A stretch of 64,000 nt of DNA from Bryopsis sp. KO-2023. Lineage: Eukaryota > Chlorophyta > Ulvophyceae > Bryopsidales > Bryopsidaceae. The notes beneath the pieces were generated by a model. The model was not told the DNA's origin, ran no database searches, and worked only from the letters and a program-made list of their open reading frames with translations. Where the stretch lies: NCBI GenBank assembly GCA_030272585.1, contig BSYQ01000003.1:7812001-7876000 (forward strand), in the 5' to 3' direction. Below are positions 9,723 through 19,384 of the stretch, piece after piece (position 1 is the stretch's first letter; each line of letters opens with the position of its first letter). Made by a program: the position numbers and the translations under genes.

Positions 9723-12700
9723 CGACGCAAACGTCGTAAGCGAAACAGAGTTCGTAGGCGGCGTAGGAAGCATAGATCAAAAGTAGGTGCCTCGAAAAAG
9801 GTTAAAAGTACTCACAGCGGAAAACCTGAGGAGCGGACTAGTACACCGCGTGAAGAGAGAACAGAGACACTCTCCACATCTACCCAATCGGCACATGACA
9901 ACTGCGATTGGAAAAATGAACAGAAGGAAAGCACACCGGATGAGATGGACGCGCCTCATGCGTCATCTGCATCTCTTCCCTCTGTTAGTGAATCTGTGGG
10001 CTCATTGGAGTCGCAGAGTAGTCTACAGGAGTCCCTGCCTGCAGACGTAGACGATAGTGGGTCAGAAACAACCCAGCGGTCTACCACAGAGCGAGTTAAT
10101 GTGTCAGAAGTTCGATCAACTTCATCAACCAAGGGTGACACATGCCCTCTGTTAAAAATTCAAGAAGTGCCTGTGAGAGGGTACGAAGTAAAAGCACGGA
10201 TCAAGACCACGGACCTTTATGCATTCATTGATTGTGGAAGTACCGCAAACTATATCAATGATAAGGTAGCGCGTGATCTCGGGTTGTCGATTACACCAAG
10301 CTCCAAGAGAGCAATGTTGGCAAACGGAGATATTAAAGAACTGGCTGGCAGCTGTAACAACCTCCGAGTAAAGATAGGAGGGCTGAAGTGCAAAATGAAA
10401 GCGGATCTGTTCCCAGACCTTGGTTATGACCTAATATTGGGCATGCCTTGGTTGCAGAAAGAAAACCCCCGCATAGACTTTCAGCAGAATGAGATTTCAG
10501 TTTGCAAAAACAGCCAAGTGTTTCATCTTCCGTTGCGACATCCAACCCAAGAGAGTATTGAACCTGAACGAAAAGTACAGTCGATACTGCAAGAGGTGCC
10601 AGTGACTGAGTGTTCAGCTAAACGAATGATGCGTCATCTCAAAACAGAGACAGCATTCATGGTTGTAGTGCAAGAGTCTGAAGAGAAAGCTTTAGGCCAA
10701 CATGAATTGCCTGACGCAATAGAGCGAACACAGCCATTCAACACTGAGGATGAGATTGGCAAACTTATTCGTTCAGACACCCCTGCCGAAATTAAAAAAG
10801 TGGTAGAAAAACACCGTGGTGTGTTCCCTCGTGATTTACCCCCAGGGATCCCTCCGAAGAGAAAAGGTCATGAGTTTAAGATAGACCTGGAGGATCCAAC
10901 ACCTATCCATCGTCCAATATACAAGCTTTCACCAGCAGAGCTGGATGAAGTGAAAGCACAAGTGGACTACCTTCTGGAACAGAAGAAAATCAAACCATCC
11001 GAGTCCCCTTGGGGCGCGCCAATCCTATTTGTACCGAAAAAGGATGGAGGCTTAAGGATGTGTGTGGATTACAGGTGGATCAATAAGGTGACGGTGAAAA
11101 ACCGGTATCCTTTACCCCTGCCAGAAGAATTGATGGATAGAGTGTTCAAAGCCAAAGTGTTCTCAAAGTTAGATCTGCGATCAGGCTATTGGCAATTTCC
11201 AGTAAGGCCATCTGATACAGATAAAACAGCGTTCCGCACGAGATACGGTCACTTTGAGTTTTTGGTAGCGCCTTTTGGGCTAACCAATTGCCCAGCGCAA
11301 TTCCAAACTCTAGTGCAAGACCTACTCGCAGAGTTTTTAGATGATTTTGTTGTTGTCTTTATCGATGACATACTCATCTTCTCTGAAAACATGGAACAGC
11401 ATGCCGAACACTTAGAGAAAGTCCTGTCGCGACTAGCAGAATATCAGCTTTTTGCTAAGGCAAGTAAAAGTGAGCTGGCTGTCGCAACAGTAGACTATCT
11501 TGGCTACCGCATTAGCGGAAGTGGGTTAAAACCACAGGAACAAAAAGTGAAGGCAGTGAAGGAGTGGAAGGAACTACAGAGTGTTAGTGATGTACGTAGT
11601 TTCCTTGGAATGGTTTCATACTACAGGAAATTCATTCCCCAGTTTGCACATGTTGCTGGACCACTCCATGACTTGGTGAAAAAGGACCATCCCTGGAGAT
11701 GGGGACAGGTTGAGCGTGGCGCATTCAATGAACTGAAAAAGCGTTTAAGTCAAGCTCCCGTCCTTATTTTTCCAGATGCGTCACTGCCTTACACTGTGAT
11801 CACTGATGCGTCGAATGAGGCCATCGGTGCCGTGTTAACACAGGATCACGGAGAGGGGTTACAGCCAATAGCTTACCTCTCACGTAGATTCAAGCCTGCC
11901 GAGCTTAACTATGCACCATACGACAAAGAGTTGTGTGCAATATGTTACGCGATGGTGCAGTGGAGACATTATCTAGAAGGTTGTGCGGGTGGAGTAACAG
12001 TGTTCACTGACCACCAACCTCTGACGCATATTCTGTCGCAGAGGAACCTTTCTAGAACCCAAGCAAGATGGCTTGAGGCGGGGTACCTGACTTCGATCAA
12101 CCCCAAGATCTCCTATATCAAAGGCAAGGCTAATGTGTTAGCAGATGCTCTCTCCCGCAGTGTTCCTAAGCCCGTGGAAACTGCGATGAACATTTCCACT
12201 TGGCAAGTGCATCAAGCAAGCCAAGACGAGTGGAAACAAGCCCTCCAAGCTGATAACTCCTTGGTGAAGATATTGCGGAAGCTTGAGAGTGGCGAGGAAG
12301 TTGAGGGATATTTCCTCAGAGAGGGAATACTCTGGACGGTCCCAAAGAGAGGATTAGTCGAGAAAGTGGTGGTTCCTAAAGGCCAGCGCAATAAGATCAT
12401 GAAGGAGTGCCATGAGACACCTTCAGCAGGCCATACAGGACCAGCGCGAACAGGAGAAATCCTCGCGCGGCGATATTGGTGGAAGGGGTGGATGAATGAG
12501 TTGAAGGCATTTGTGCGCGAATGCCCTGTGTGCCAACAAATAAAGGCTGACACACAGAAGCCTATGGGCTTACTTCAACCCCTGCCAATACCTGAGCGGA
12601 AGTGGGAGCAGATTACCACTGACTTGGTGACAGATCTACCAGCATCCAATGGGTTTAGTGCTGTAGCTGTCTTTGTCGATAGACTTACCAAGTTTGTGCA

Positions 12701-13685
12701 TTTCGCCCCATGTACTAAAGAGATTACCGCTGCAGGATACGCCCAACTTTTTATCGAACATGTTTACCGCAACCATGGCCTACCTAAAGTGATTGTGTCT
12801 GATAGAGACCCTCGCTTTACCAGCAAGTTCTGGCAGACGCTTTTTAAAGCTCTGGGTACAGAGATTCGTATGAGTACAGCTTACCACCCTCAGACGGATG
12901 GGCAGAGTGAGGTTACCATACGTACTCTGGAAAATTTTCTAAGGCCATATGCTGAGAGGTATCCCCATAAGTGGGTTGAGTATTTACCTACAGCAGAGTT
13001 TGCAGCAAACAATGCGGTGAATGCGAGTACAGGGTTCGCACCTGCATATTTGATGTATGGGTACCATCCAGAAACACCAAACATTGGTGGGACGGCAACG
13101 CAATTTCAAGTGGAAGCAGTTAAGACTATGGTAGCACGGATGGCACAGGACTTAGATACCGCAAAAGCATATTACTCTAGAGCACAACATAGAATGTGTG
13201 TGAGTGCAAACAAGAAGAGGAAAGATATTGCTTTTGAGAAAGGGGATAAAGTCCTGATAAAAAGCCGTTTTATTCCGTTGGCTGCTTTGAACAAAGTGAG
13301 TCCCAAACTGCGCCGTCGATTTGTGGGTCCCTTTGAAATTGTGGAGAAAATATCAAAGGTGGCTTACAGAGTTCAACTTCCGGAAACATGGCTCATTCAC
13401 CCAGTGTTTCATGTTTCTAAGTTCAAGCGTTATCACGCCTCGAGTGATAACAGCAGGCAGATACAACCTCCAGAAGGAGAGTTGATTGGTAGCGAAGTAG
13501 AGTATGAGGTCGAAAATATCCTAAGGGCTAGAGGTAAACGCAATCGTGAATACCTAGTGCTGTGGAAAGGATACGATCTACTTGACGCTACTTGGGAACC
13601 TGAAGCTAATCTGGTTAACGCACCAGATATACTTCGCGCATTTAAAGAGAAAGAAAGAAAAGAGTTGCAGAAAGGAAGAGAATAG
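9675..13685 (+). CDS. Element A Pol polyprotein, unit 1 (protease-RT-RNase H-integrase-chromodomain)
   Basis: The frame is open from the frameshift site, giving about 1336 residues; the first in-frame ATG is at 9945. I favour expression as a Gag-Pol fusion because the 90 codons before that ATG are open and Arg/Lys-rich. Numbering from 9945: protease with FIDCGST near 94-100 (Cys in place of the usual Ser/Thr after the aspartate); RT with [16 protein letters not shown] and the active site FIDD near 472-475; RNase H with TDASNEAIGAVL near 618; integrase zinc motif His-His-Cys-Cys near 823-865; catalytic Asp in TTDLVTDLP (~892), Asp in VSDRDPRF (~953), Glu in GQSEVTIRT (~988); a GPF module; and a chromodomain (YLVLWKGY...ATWEPEANL) near 1185-1225 that likely targets integration to modified chromatin. 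All key residues are present and there is no break. Confidence 0.92.
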   Translation, partial: NVKLTARQETASSEPGRRKRRKRNRVRRRRRKHRSKVGASKKVKSTHSGKPEERTSTPREERTETLSTSTQSAHDNCDWKNEQKESTPDEMDAPHASSASLPSVSESVGSLESQSSLQESLPADVDDSGSETTQRSTTERVNVSEVRSTSSTKGDTCPLLKIQEVPVRGYEVKARIKTTDLYAFIDCGSTANYINDKVARDLGLSITPSSKRAMLANGDIKELAGSCNNLRVKIGGLKCKMKADLFPDLGYDLILGMPWLQKENPRIDFQQNEISVCKNSQVFHLPLRHPTQESIEPERKVQSILQEVPVTECSAKRMMRHLKTETAFMVVVQESEEKALGQHELPDAIERTQPFNTEDEIGKLIRSDTPAEIKKVVEKHRGVFPRDLPPGIPPKRKGHEFKIDLEDPTPIHRPIYKLSPAELDEVKAQVDYLLEQKKIKPSESPWGAPILFVPKKDGGLRMCVDYRWINKVTVKNRYPLPLPEELMDRVFKAKVFSKLDLRSGYWQFPVRPSDTDKTAFRTRYGHFEFLVAPFGLTNCPAQFQTLVQDLLAEFLDDFVVVFIDDILIFSENMEQHAEHLEKVLSRLAEYQLFAKASKSELAVATVDYLGYRISGSGLKPQEQKVKAVKEWKELQSVSDVRSFLGMVSYYRKFIPQFAHVAGPLHDLVKKDHPWRWGQVERGAFNELKKRLSQAPVLIFPDASLPYTVITDASNEAIGAVLTQDHGEGLQPIAYLSRRFKPAELNYAPYDKELCAICYAMVQWRHYLEGCAGGVTVFTDHQPLTHILSQRNLSRTQARWLEAGYLTSINPKISYIKGKANVLADALSRSVPKPVETAMNISTWQVHQASQDEWKQALQADNSLVKILRKLESGEEVEGYFLREGILWTVPKRGLVEKVVVPKGQRNKIMKECHETPSAGHTGPARTGEILARRYWWKGWMNELKAFVRECPVCQQIKADTQKPMGLLQPLPIPERKWEQITTDLVTDLPASNGFSAVAVFVDRLTKFVHFAPCTKEITAAGYAQLFIEHVYRNHGLPKVIVSDRDPRFTSKFWQTLFKALGTEIRMSTAYHPQTDGQSEVTIRTLENFLRPYAERYPHKWVEYLPTAEFAANNAVNASTGFAPAYLMYGYHPETPNIGGTATQFQVEAVKTMVARMAQDLDTAKAYYSRAQHRMCVSANKKRKDIAFEKGDKVLIKSRFIPLAALNKVSPKLRRRFVGPFEIVEKISKVAYRVQLPETWLIHPVFHVSKFKRYHASSDNSRQIQPPEGELIGSEVEYEVENILRARGKRNREYLVLWKGYDLLDATWEPEANLVNAPDILRAFKEKERKELQKGRE

Positions 13686-14134
13686 GGAAGCAGAGTGTTT
13701 GATGGCTAAGGTGGAACTCCTTATAGCAAGGGGGCGCGAAAAAGGATACCTTAGAAAAACTCTGTCGACTTCCAAACCAACTCTTTAACTTTAATGCGTT
13801 AGGTGCCTAAGTTATTTGGCTGGCGCAGTAAGTGTAGCTTCAGTAGTACTTTAGAAACCGGGCAAACGATGTCACATTCGAGATAGTGTGGTTGTTCCGA
13901 GAAAACCCCTATCAAGTGACGTGTTGAGGTGGTCTTGACGAGACTCCAACCGAGCGAAACGTTGGTGTCTCACCCCAATAACCCAACGAGGAAAGTGTAC
14001 GAGTCACCCAGCCTTATAAGCGCAGCCCTCGAACCATTTTGCCCTAGTGTTTGTGTGAACGGAGCGAGCTCCTGAGTGAAAAACAGTCTAAAGACGCACA
14101 AACCGTTGTTATTTCTTTCTTTCCGACAAACATA
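13686..14134 (+). promoter_or_regulatory. Pol-ORF3 spacer with candidate internal promoter
   Basis: This 449-bp spacer has no convincing reading frame. It holds a TATA-like CTTATAAG at 14013-14020, about 115 bases before the ORF3 ATG, so ORF3 could be made from its own shorter transcript. Splicing from an upstream donor is the alternative. The matching spacer in unit 2 is 23348-23796. Confidence 0.4.
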
Positions 14135-15949
14135 ATGGCTGCCGACACACCCGCCGCAATTATTGCGAGGTTGGAAGCGGAGGTAGCTCAAAAAGAAGAG
14201 GAGCTGCAGCACTTTACGTCGACCGCAGAGGAAGTGCTGCAGAACAATGAGGCCTTAACCCGGCAGCTCTCAGAGTTGAGTGACCGGACGAAAGCAGCTG
14301 AGGCTGCGAAGGAGGCAGCGGAAAAAGCCAAGGAAAAGGCGGAGGCGGAAAAGAAAGAAGCGGAGGACAAGACCAAGGTCTTGGAAGAAAAATTGGAAGC
14401 CATGAAGCTGAAAAAGCAAAGGTTCCAATCTCACATGATGGCTAACCATCGTGAGAATGACCTCCGTAAACAAGCTCTCGGGGGAATGGTGGATCGATTT
14501 ACCGCGGTAGAGGAAACGCTGCAGCGAGCTGTAGCAACCGCGTGGAGTGCAGCAGCCAACAACCTTAAGAAGGAATTGGCAGAACAAGAGCTGCAGATCG
14601 ATTTGCTGGGAGAGTCCCTCAGAGACGGCTCTGAAAAACTTCAAGTGCAGAGCGAAACAACGGACAAGATGCTGCGTTTGAACCCGGCGGTACCAGCACC
14701 ACGGGTACGCGAAGAACTGGATCGCCAAGTCCAAGTTCTGTTGTCAAACGCAACACTTGATCTGGAACCGTCCAAGGACGATGATGCGGGAGGCTCAAGC
14801 AAGGGCAAGGGGAAAGGGAAAAACAAACGCCCAAGCTCGCCGTGTAGGGATGAAGATCCACACGGAAAGAGAAGGCGAGAGGACGGTGACGATGAAGGTG
14901 GTGAGCCACCGAGGGATCGTATGCCTGGAGATGCAGCAAGAGCCAACTTGTTACTCAAGTTAAAGGCTGCCGCATTAAAGACTCCAGCACCCTCACAACC
15001 AGCGCCAACAGTTCAGACTCCCGGAGATGAGGCTACCGCAATAGCACCGGGGGAGGACTTATTCGACATGAGAGAGGAGGAGCTTTTGGACTTGGATTTT
15101 AACGAAGAAATTGACTTCGGCAGTCCACCTCCTAGGCTCGAAGGTCCTAGTTCTGAACTGGAGGACGGGGAAATAAGGAATGATGAAGGGCCAAGCCAGG
15201 TGACAGAGGTTCAGCGTGCGGTCCATCCACCGTTGGAGTTAGCTCCAACAGAAGCAGCACTTCGGGCTTTCCGAGAAAAGGTTAAGCTCAGAAGACTAAG
15301 GGCGGCTGCTCAGGACAAAGTGGATGCTGCACCCAGCGAAGTGAACCTGTCACGGGAGGATATCGAGGAGGCTTGCAACCCCATCACTGCGTCAGAGAAA
15401 TGGCCGAAGGTCCAATATACTAACCCCAGGGACCGAGCCTTGCAAAATTACCGCGGCAACCGGCACTTTCACGAGTTGCCCATGTGCATTTGGTGCGGGA
15501 GAAGCCCAATGCAAGCAAGTGCTCAGCGGCTGACGCAGAAGAAGTATTCCGTCCTTCCTTGTGGGTATCACCTCGTGTGTGATGCTCATTGGTTGGCATA
15601 CTCGATGCTGGGGCGCATCGTCACGGCGGTCCAAAAAGTCGCGGAAGTGGACAACAAGTCCATCGCCACCGTCTCCCCATTCTCTCTACCTGCCCATATG
15701 TTGAAGCTGACACGCTCGACGTTCGAAGAAATCCCTCCGTTCCCGGCTGAGCACGAGAAGTTGCCACACTGCAACATGTGTGTGAAGCGGCAGCTCAAGG
15801 TGTCCGGCATCACAAGGGATCTGCCATTCCTTAAGTCCAAGAGGGTGGCTGCCGCATTTGATCCCTGTGTCCGGTATCGTGCAGTGCAGCAAGCGCATGC
15901 GCAGGAGCAGCGTGCTATTCAGCAAGCGCAAGCGCCGGAACAGCGTTAA
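14135..15949 (+). CDS. Element A third ORF, unit 1: coiled-coil protein with RING-like Cys/His pattern (604 aa)
   Basis: Same strand as gag and pol, between pol and the 3' LTR. I take ATG 14135 as start because all three A copies agree from MAADTPA onward, whereas the sequence upstream goes out of frame in the minus-strand copy. Residues ~10-120 are Ala/Glu/Lys-rich coiled coil; ~220-270 are basic, with a KGKGKGKNKRP nuclear-signal-like run; ~270-400 are acidic and Pro-rich. Residues 451-549 hold CIWC (451-454), CGYH (476-479), CDAH (482-485) and CNMC (546-549), i.e. CX2C-X21-CX2H-X2-CX2H-X60-CX2C, resembling a RING finger with a long last loop. The C-terminus repeats Gln/Ala-rich QQAxA words. 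Function unknown; an E3-ligase-like or RNA/particle-binding role is only a possibility. It does not look like an envelope protein: I see no signal peptide or membrane segment. Confidence 0.85.
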   Translation: MAADTPAAIIARLEAEVAQKEEELQHFTSTAEEVLQNNEALTRQLSELSDRTKAAEAAKEAAEKAKEKAEAEKKEAEDKTKVLEEKLEAMKLKKQRFQSHMMANHRENDLRKQALGGMVDRFTAVEETLQRAVATAWSAAANNLKKELAEQELQIDLLGESLRDGSEKLQVQSETTDKMLRLNPAVPAPRVREELDRQVQVLLSNATLDLEPSKDDDAGGSSKGKGKGKNKRPSSPCRDEDPHGKRRREDGDDEGGEPPRDRMPGDAARANLLLKLKAAALKTPAPSQPAPTVQTPGDEATAIAPGEDLFDMREEELLDLDFNEEIDFGSPPPRLEGPSSELEDGEIRNDEGPSQVTEVQRAVHPPLELAPTEAALRAFREKVKLRRLRAAAQDKVDAAPSEVNLSREDIEEACNPITASEKWPKVQYTNPRDRALQNYRGNRHFHELPMCIWCGRSPMQASAQRLTQKKYSVLPCGYHLVCDAHWLAYSMLGRIVTAVQKVAEVDNKSIATVSPFSLPAHMLKLTRSTFEEIPPFPAEHEKLPHCNMCVKRQLKVSGITRDLPFLKSKRVAAAFDPCVRYRAVQQAHAQEQRAIQQAQAPEQR

Positions 15950-16144
15950 GGAGGAGGGAAAAGGAGTTATCGTCGACCAAGTGTGTGCGTGCAGCAGCTG
16001 TCAGAGACGTCAGAGCAAGAGACAGGTCCAAGACAGTTGGGTGTGGGTATGGGAGTGGGTGAGTTTTGTGTTTGTGTTTTTGTGTTTTTGTTTTTCTTTG
16101 TGTTTTGGTGTGCGTGGGCGCCCACTTTTTGCGGGGGGGGCGTA
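15950..16144 (+). other. ORF3 3' untranslated region and polypurine-like tract
   Basis: The stretch is GT/T-rich (repeated gtttttgtg) and ends in a run of eight G at 16133-16140 followed by cgta immediately before the next LTR. The G run is the best candidate for the plus-strand primer. Similar spacers are at 25612-25806 and 29630-29824 (minus). Confidence 0.55.
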
Positions 16145-16564
16145 TGTTAGTCTTTTAGCGCTATACGAGGTAGTTTGGGATAGAGCCGAGGGTGGCTGAC
16201 GCATGCGGGTTCGCGAGTAAGACAGATTAGACCCAGAGTTCGGGGCATGCGTCAGCGTACTACACTTAGGGGTACTTAAGAGGCCCACTCGTTGTTTTGA
16301 CATTCACTTTATCTTGTAAGAACTCGGGATTCGTGGGATTGGTGTGTTCCCGCTTGTGTGTGTGTTTGTGTGTGTGTGTGTTAAGTGTTTGCCTGACGCA
16401 ATCACTTCCCAACCCAAGTGCTCTAGTAGCGTTCACAACCGCGCTAGCTAGAGAGTTGTCTAAACCAACAAACCCCACAAGTATACTTGCGTTAGCCAGC
16501 AAGTTATCACGAATCCAATCAACACAGCCGACCACTATTGCGTCACCCACAAGCTTCACTATCA
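16145..16564 (+). repeat. Element A LTR, copy 2 (shared middle LTR)
   Basis: 420 bp, same ends as copy 1; I noticed no difference from it by eye. It serves both as 3' LTR of unit 1 and 5' LTR of unit 2. No target duplication surrounds it, consistent with LTR-LTR recombination rather than a second insertion. Confidence 0.93.
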
Positions 16565-16709
16565 ATTGGTTTCGGAGCGAGGCAAGAACTTTAAGTTCTT
16601 GAGATCGAAACTTGTGAACGTGGCGCAACAAACGTTTTTGTTTGTTTGTTTGGTAGAGAGAAACTCCAACCGTGGTTGTTGAGTACTCCCAAATAGTGGC
16701 TGAGAGACC

Positions 16710-19349
16710 ATGGCTGACCGTGAACACGCATTGGCAGTGCGCGAGCCTCAAGTTGAAGAGCCAGGGATTGAACCTGAGTTCGATGAGGAATTGCCTGACG
16801 CACCCAATGTTGTGTATCAACAAATAAACGTCCAGAACATCCACAATGTCCAGCAAGCAGCTGTCGACATAGACATGGGAGCTGATGCGGAAGCCTTAAG
16901 AGAGGATGTGGATGCGGTCCATGACCGTGTGGACGATTTAGCCCACGGGCTAAGGGGTCACCTGCAGCAAGTTGACCAGACACTGGGGCAGAGGCTAGCC
17001 CATGCTGAGGCCTCTGTGTCGAACCAACTGGCTGGCGCATCAGAGGTGATCGGGCAGGCGCTGGAAACACAGCACCAGCATGCGCAACAGGTTGAGGCCA
17101 CACAGCATGCGGTGGTGTCGCAACAGCAGAAGCTGGATTCAGTAGCGGCTCAACATAGTCGATACGAGCAGAGGCTATTACGCCAAGATATCGACCATAG
17201 AAAAGAAAGAGCCGAGATCAAAGCTTCTGTGGACGCAATAACGAGGAGAATGGATGCCGCAGACATTCTAGCGGACTCTCGTTTTGCTGACCTAAAAGAA
17301 GCAACTGAAGCATCAGCACTTCAGTTAAAACAACTCTCCGAGTTATCCCTTGTTCAAGGGCGGAGAATTGAAGGCTTATTAGGAACTGTTGCGGATTCCA
17401 ACGAAAAAGTCGAACGGACTCTAGAATTGTTTCGGGAGTCCTTGCATAAGCAAGGTGCTGAGGTGAAGCGTTTGCAGAGCTCCAGAGTAGCAATTCAAAA
17501 AGATTTGATTGCCTTGGAGAAAAAGGCATCCAAGACCTGGGATCAGCAGCAAGATGCAGCTGATGTGGTTGCCTTAAGATTATCTGGCCTGGAACGAAGC
17601 ATGGAGGATGTGAGTGGCGGAAGTCAGAGTGCTCAAAGTGGAAGTGATGCTCGTGCAGTATCACCAGAGCGAGAAGAATCAACTTCTCCTGAGCCTGAGG
17701 ACTCAGCCTTTGGGATGCCGCTGCCGAAGAAATCAGTAAAGCAGTTGGCTGCATCATGGCCGCCACTAGACCAGAGCTTCGCGGTAGGAATGGTTGGGGC
17801 AGGAACCTCAACAATACCGGCTCCTCCAGCAGTACAGGTCGAGGAGGGTGAAATTGTTGCTGCAGAAGCACCACCATGCACTGCAGTGGACAGCGCACCA
17901 GACGCTGATTTCACATTCCCTCAATTGATACCTCCAAGTACAAGAGCTCAGCCTGGAGTACGCATCTCAGAACCCGACTCTGCCGATGGATCACGTAGAC
18001 CCACACGAACTAACCCAAGAGTTCTCTCCTCAGCAGAAGTGTTATATCAAATTGACCTTGAGCGTGCTAAGGCACAGGTCAGAGAAGAGAAAGGAAAAGA
18101 ACCCATGCAGATCCCCACACGTACTGGAAGATTGGGACTTGGGTTAAGTGCATTGGGAGCAAGGGTAGAAAATAATCCCTTTGCTGCACTTGGTTCATAT
18201 GAGTCTACTGGTGGACCCAGTCGAGTTCCTCGCATGCGAGGTAACTTTGGAGACCCTGGTGATGACGACCCAGATGATGATGGCGGTGATGATTACCGCG
18301 ACAGACGAAACCGCCCACCTTCCCGCATTCCAGGTGCGCCTGATGGCGGAGGAGGTGGTGGCGGCGGTGGAGATGGTGGAGGCGGTGGACCTCCCGGTGG
18401 ACCTCCTGATGGAGGTGGAGGTGGAGGTGGCGCTGGACCGGCAGGCCCAGGACCTCCTAGGCAAGGACAGTGGTTGCCTAGCACCGTCAAGTTGCAAATG
18501 CCTCGCGCATTTAACGGAAGTGGAGAACCAAAAGCCCGTAAATGGCAAGTGCTCATGACGCGGTACTTGAGAACCTGCGGAGTGCATGAAGCACAGTGGC
18601 AATCGATTATGGCCACTAACCTTTATGGGGCTGCCTCGGATTGGTTAACGATGCAAGAGTTGAAAATTCACCGAGGTGAAAGACCACCCTTCCGTGACTG
18701 GATGGACTTCATGGATGGCTTAGCTACAGCTTTCGAATTCTCTAGTGATCGAGATGAAGCGTGGCGTGACCTCCATAAACTCAAGCAGACTGGAACCGTG
18801 AAACAGTTCGTTAAAGAGTTTCAGCGGTTAGTTTTGAGGATTCCAGACCTCGAAGAGGATCACCAGTATTTGCTCTTCGTGGATGGACTGAAAAGTGAAG
18901 TTCAGAAGTTAGTCGCAGCAACGGTACCTCGAGATGTCGAGGCCGCCATCATATCCGCCGAACGATTGGAAGCCCTTGGAGTTGGAACACAAGGCCAAGG
19001 AGGGCAAACCAATCAGAAAAAGAAAGGAGTCTGGCGTGGTGGAAGAAAGAAGAAAGGCCAGAATCAGGGTCAGCAGCAGCAGAACCCCACACCACCAGCC
19101 CAAGCACCACCACAAGCTGCCGCAGGAGTGCAACAGCAGCAGCAACAGCAACAAGGACGTGGTGGTGGTGGACGTGGACGCGGTGGTGGTAACCGTGGAA
19201 GAGGACAAGCCAATCAGGGAAGACAGAACCCCCAGGGGGGAGGGGGATATAATTGTTATCTTTGTGGAAAGAAGGGTCACCCTGTGAGGCAATGTCCTAG
19301 ATTGGAGGAGGTGAAAAATCTCCCCGATGTAAAAAAAATGTTAAACTGA
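16710..19349 (+). CDS. Element A Gag, unit 2 (879 aa)
   Basis: The deduced protein is identical to unit 1 Gag: coiled-coil N-terminal extension, Gly/Pro tract, capsid domain near 597-760 and CCHC knuckle at 849-862. Lacking even silent differences that I could see, this unit either arose very recently or is a duplicate created by tandem recombination or assembly. Confidence 0.92.
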   Translation: MADREHALAVREPQVEEPGIEPEFDEELPDAPNVVYQQINVQNIHNVQQAAVDIDMGADAEALREDVDAVHDRVDDLAHGLRGHLQQVDQTLGQRLAHAEASVSNQLAGASEVIGQALETQHQHAQQVEATQHAVVSQQQKLDSVAAQHSRYEQRLLRQDIDHRKERAEIKASVDAITRRMDAADILADSRFADLKEATEASALQLKQLSELSLVQGRRIEGLLGTVADSNEKVERTLELFRESLHKQGAEVKRLQSSRVAIQKDLIALEKKASKTWDQQQDAADVVALRLSGLERSMEDVSGGSQSAQSGSDARAVSPEREESTSPEPEDSAFGMPLPKKSVKQLAASWPPLDQSFAVGMVGAGTSTIPAPPAVQVEEGEIVAAEAPPCTAVDSAPDADFTFPQLIPPSTRAQPGVRISEPDSADGSRRPTRTNPRVLSSAEVLYQIDLERAKAQVREEKGKEPMQIPTRTGRLGLGLSALGARVENNPFAALGSYESTGGPSRVPRMRGNFGDPGDDDPDDDGGDDYRDRRNRPPSRIPGAPDGGGGGGGGGDGGGGGPPGGPPDGGGGGGGAGPAGPGPPRQGQWLPSTVKLQMPRAFNGSGEPKARKWQVLMTRYLRTCGVHEAQWQSIMATNLYGAASDWLTMQELKIHRGERPPFRDWMDFMDGLATAFEFSSDRDEAWRDLHKLKQTGTVKQFVKEFQRLVLRIPDLEEDHQYLLFVDGLKSEVQKLVAATVPRDVEAAIISAERLEALGVGTQGQGGQTNQKKKGVWRGGRKKKGQNQGQQQQNPTPPAQAPPQAAAGVQQQQQQQQGRGGGGRGRGGGNRGRGQANQGRQNPQGGGGYNCYLCGKKGHPVRQCPRLEEVKNLPDVKKMLN

Positions 19350-19384
19350 CCGCCAGGCAGGAAACTGCTTCGTCTGAGCCTGGC
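19331..19384 (+). promoter_or_regulatory. Probable -1 ribosomal frameshift site, unit 2
   Basis: Same slippery A AAA AAA (19331-19337) and GCCAGGC/GCCTGGC stem as in unit 1, 16 bases before the Gag stop codon. Confidence 0.7.

Noticed and set aside
14051-14134. 28-residue upstream extension of the third ORF of A
   Set aside because: It begins at a non-ATG codon and the frame is not conserved in the minus-strand copy; ATG 14135 is preferred.
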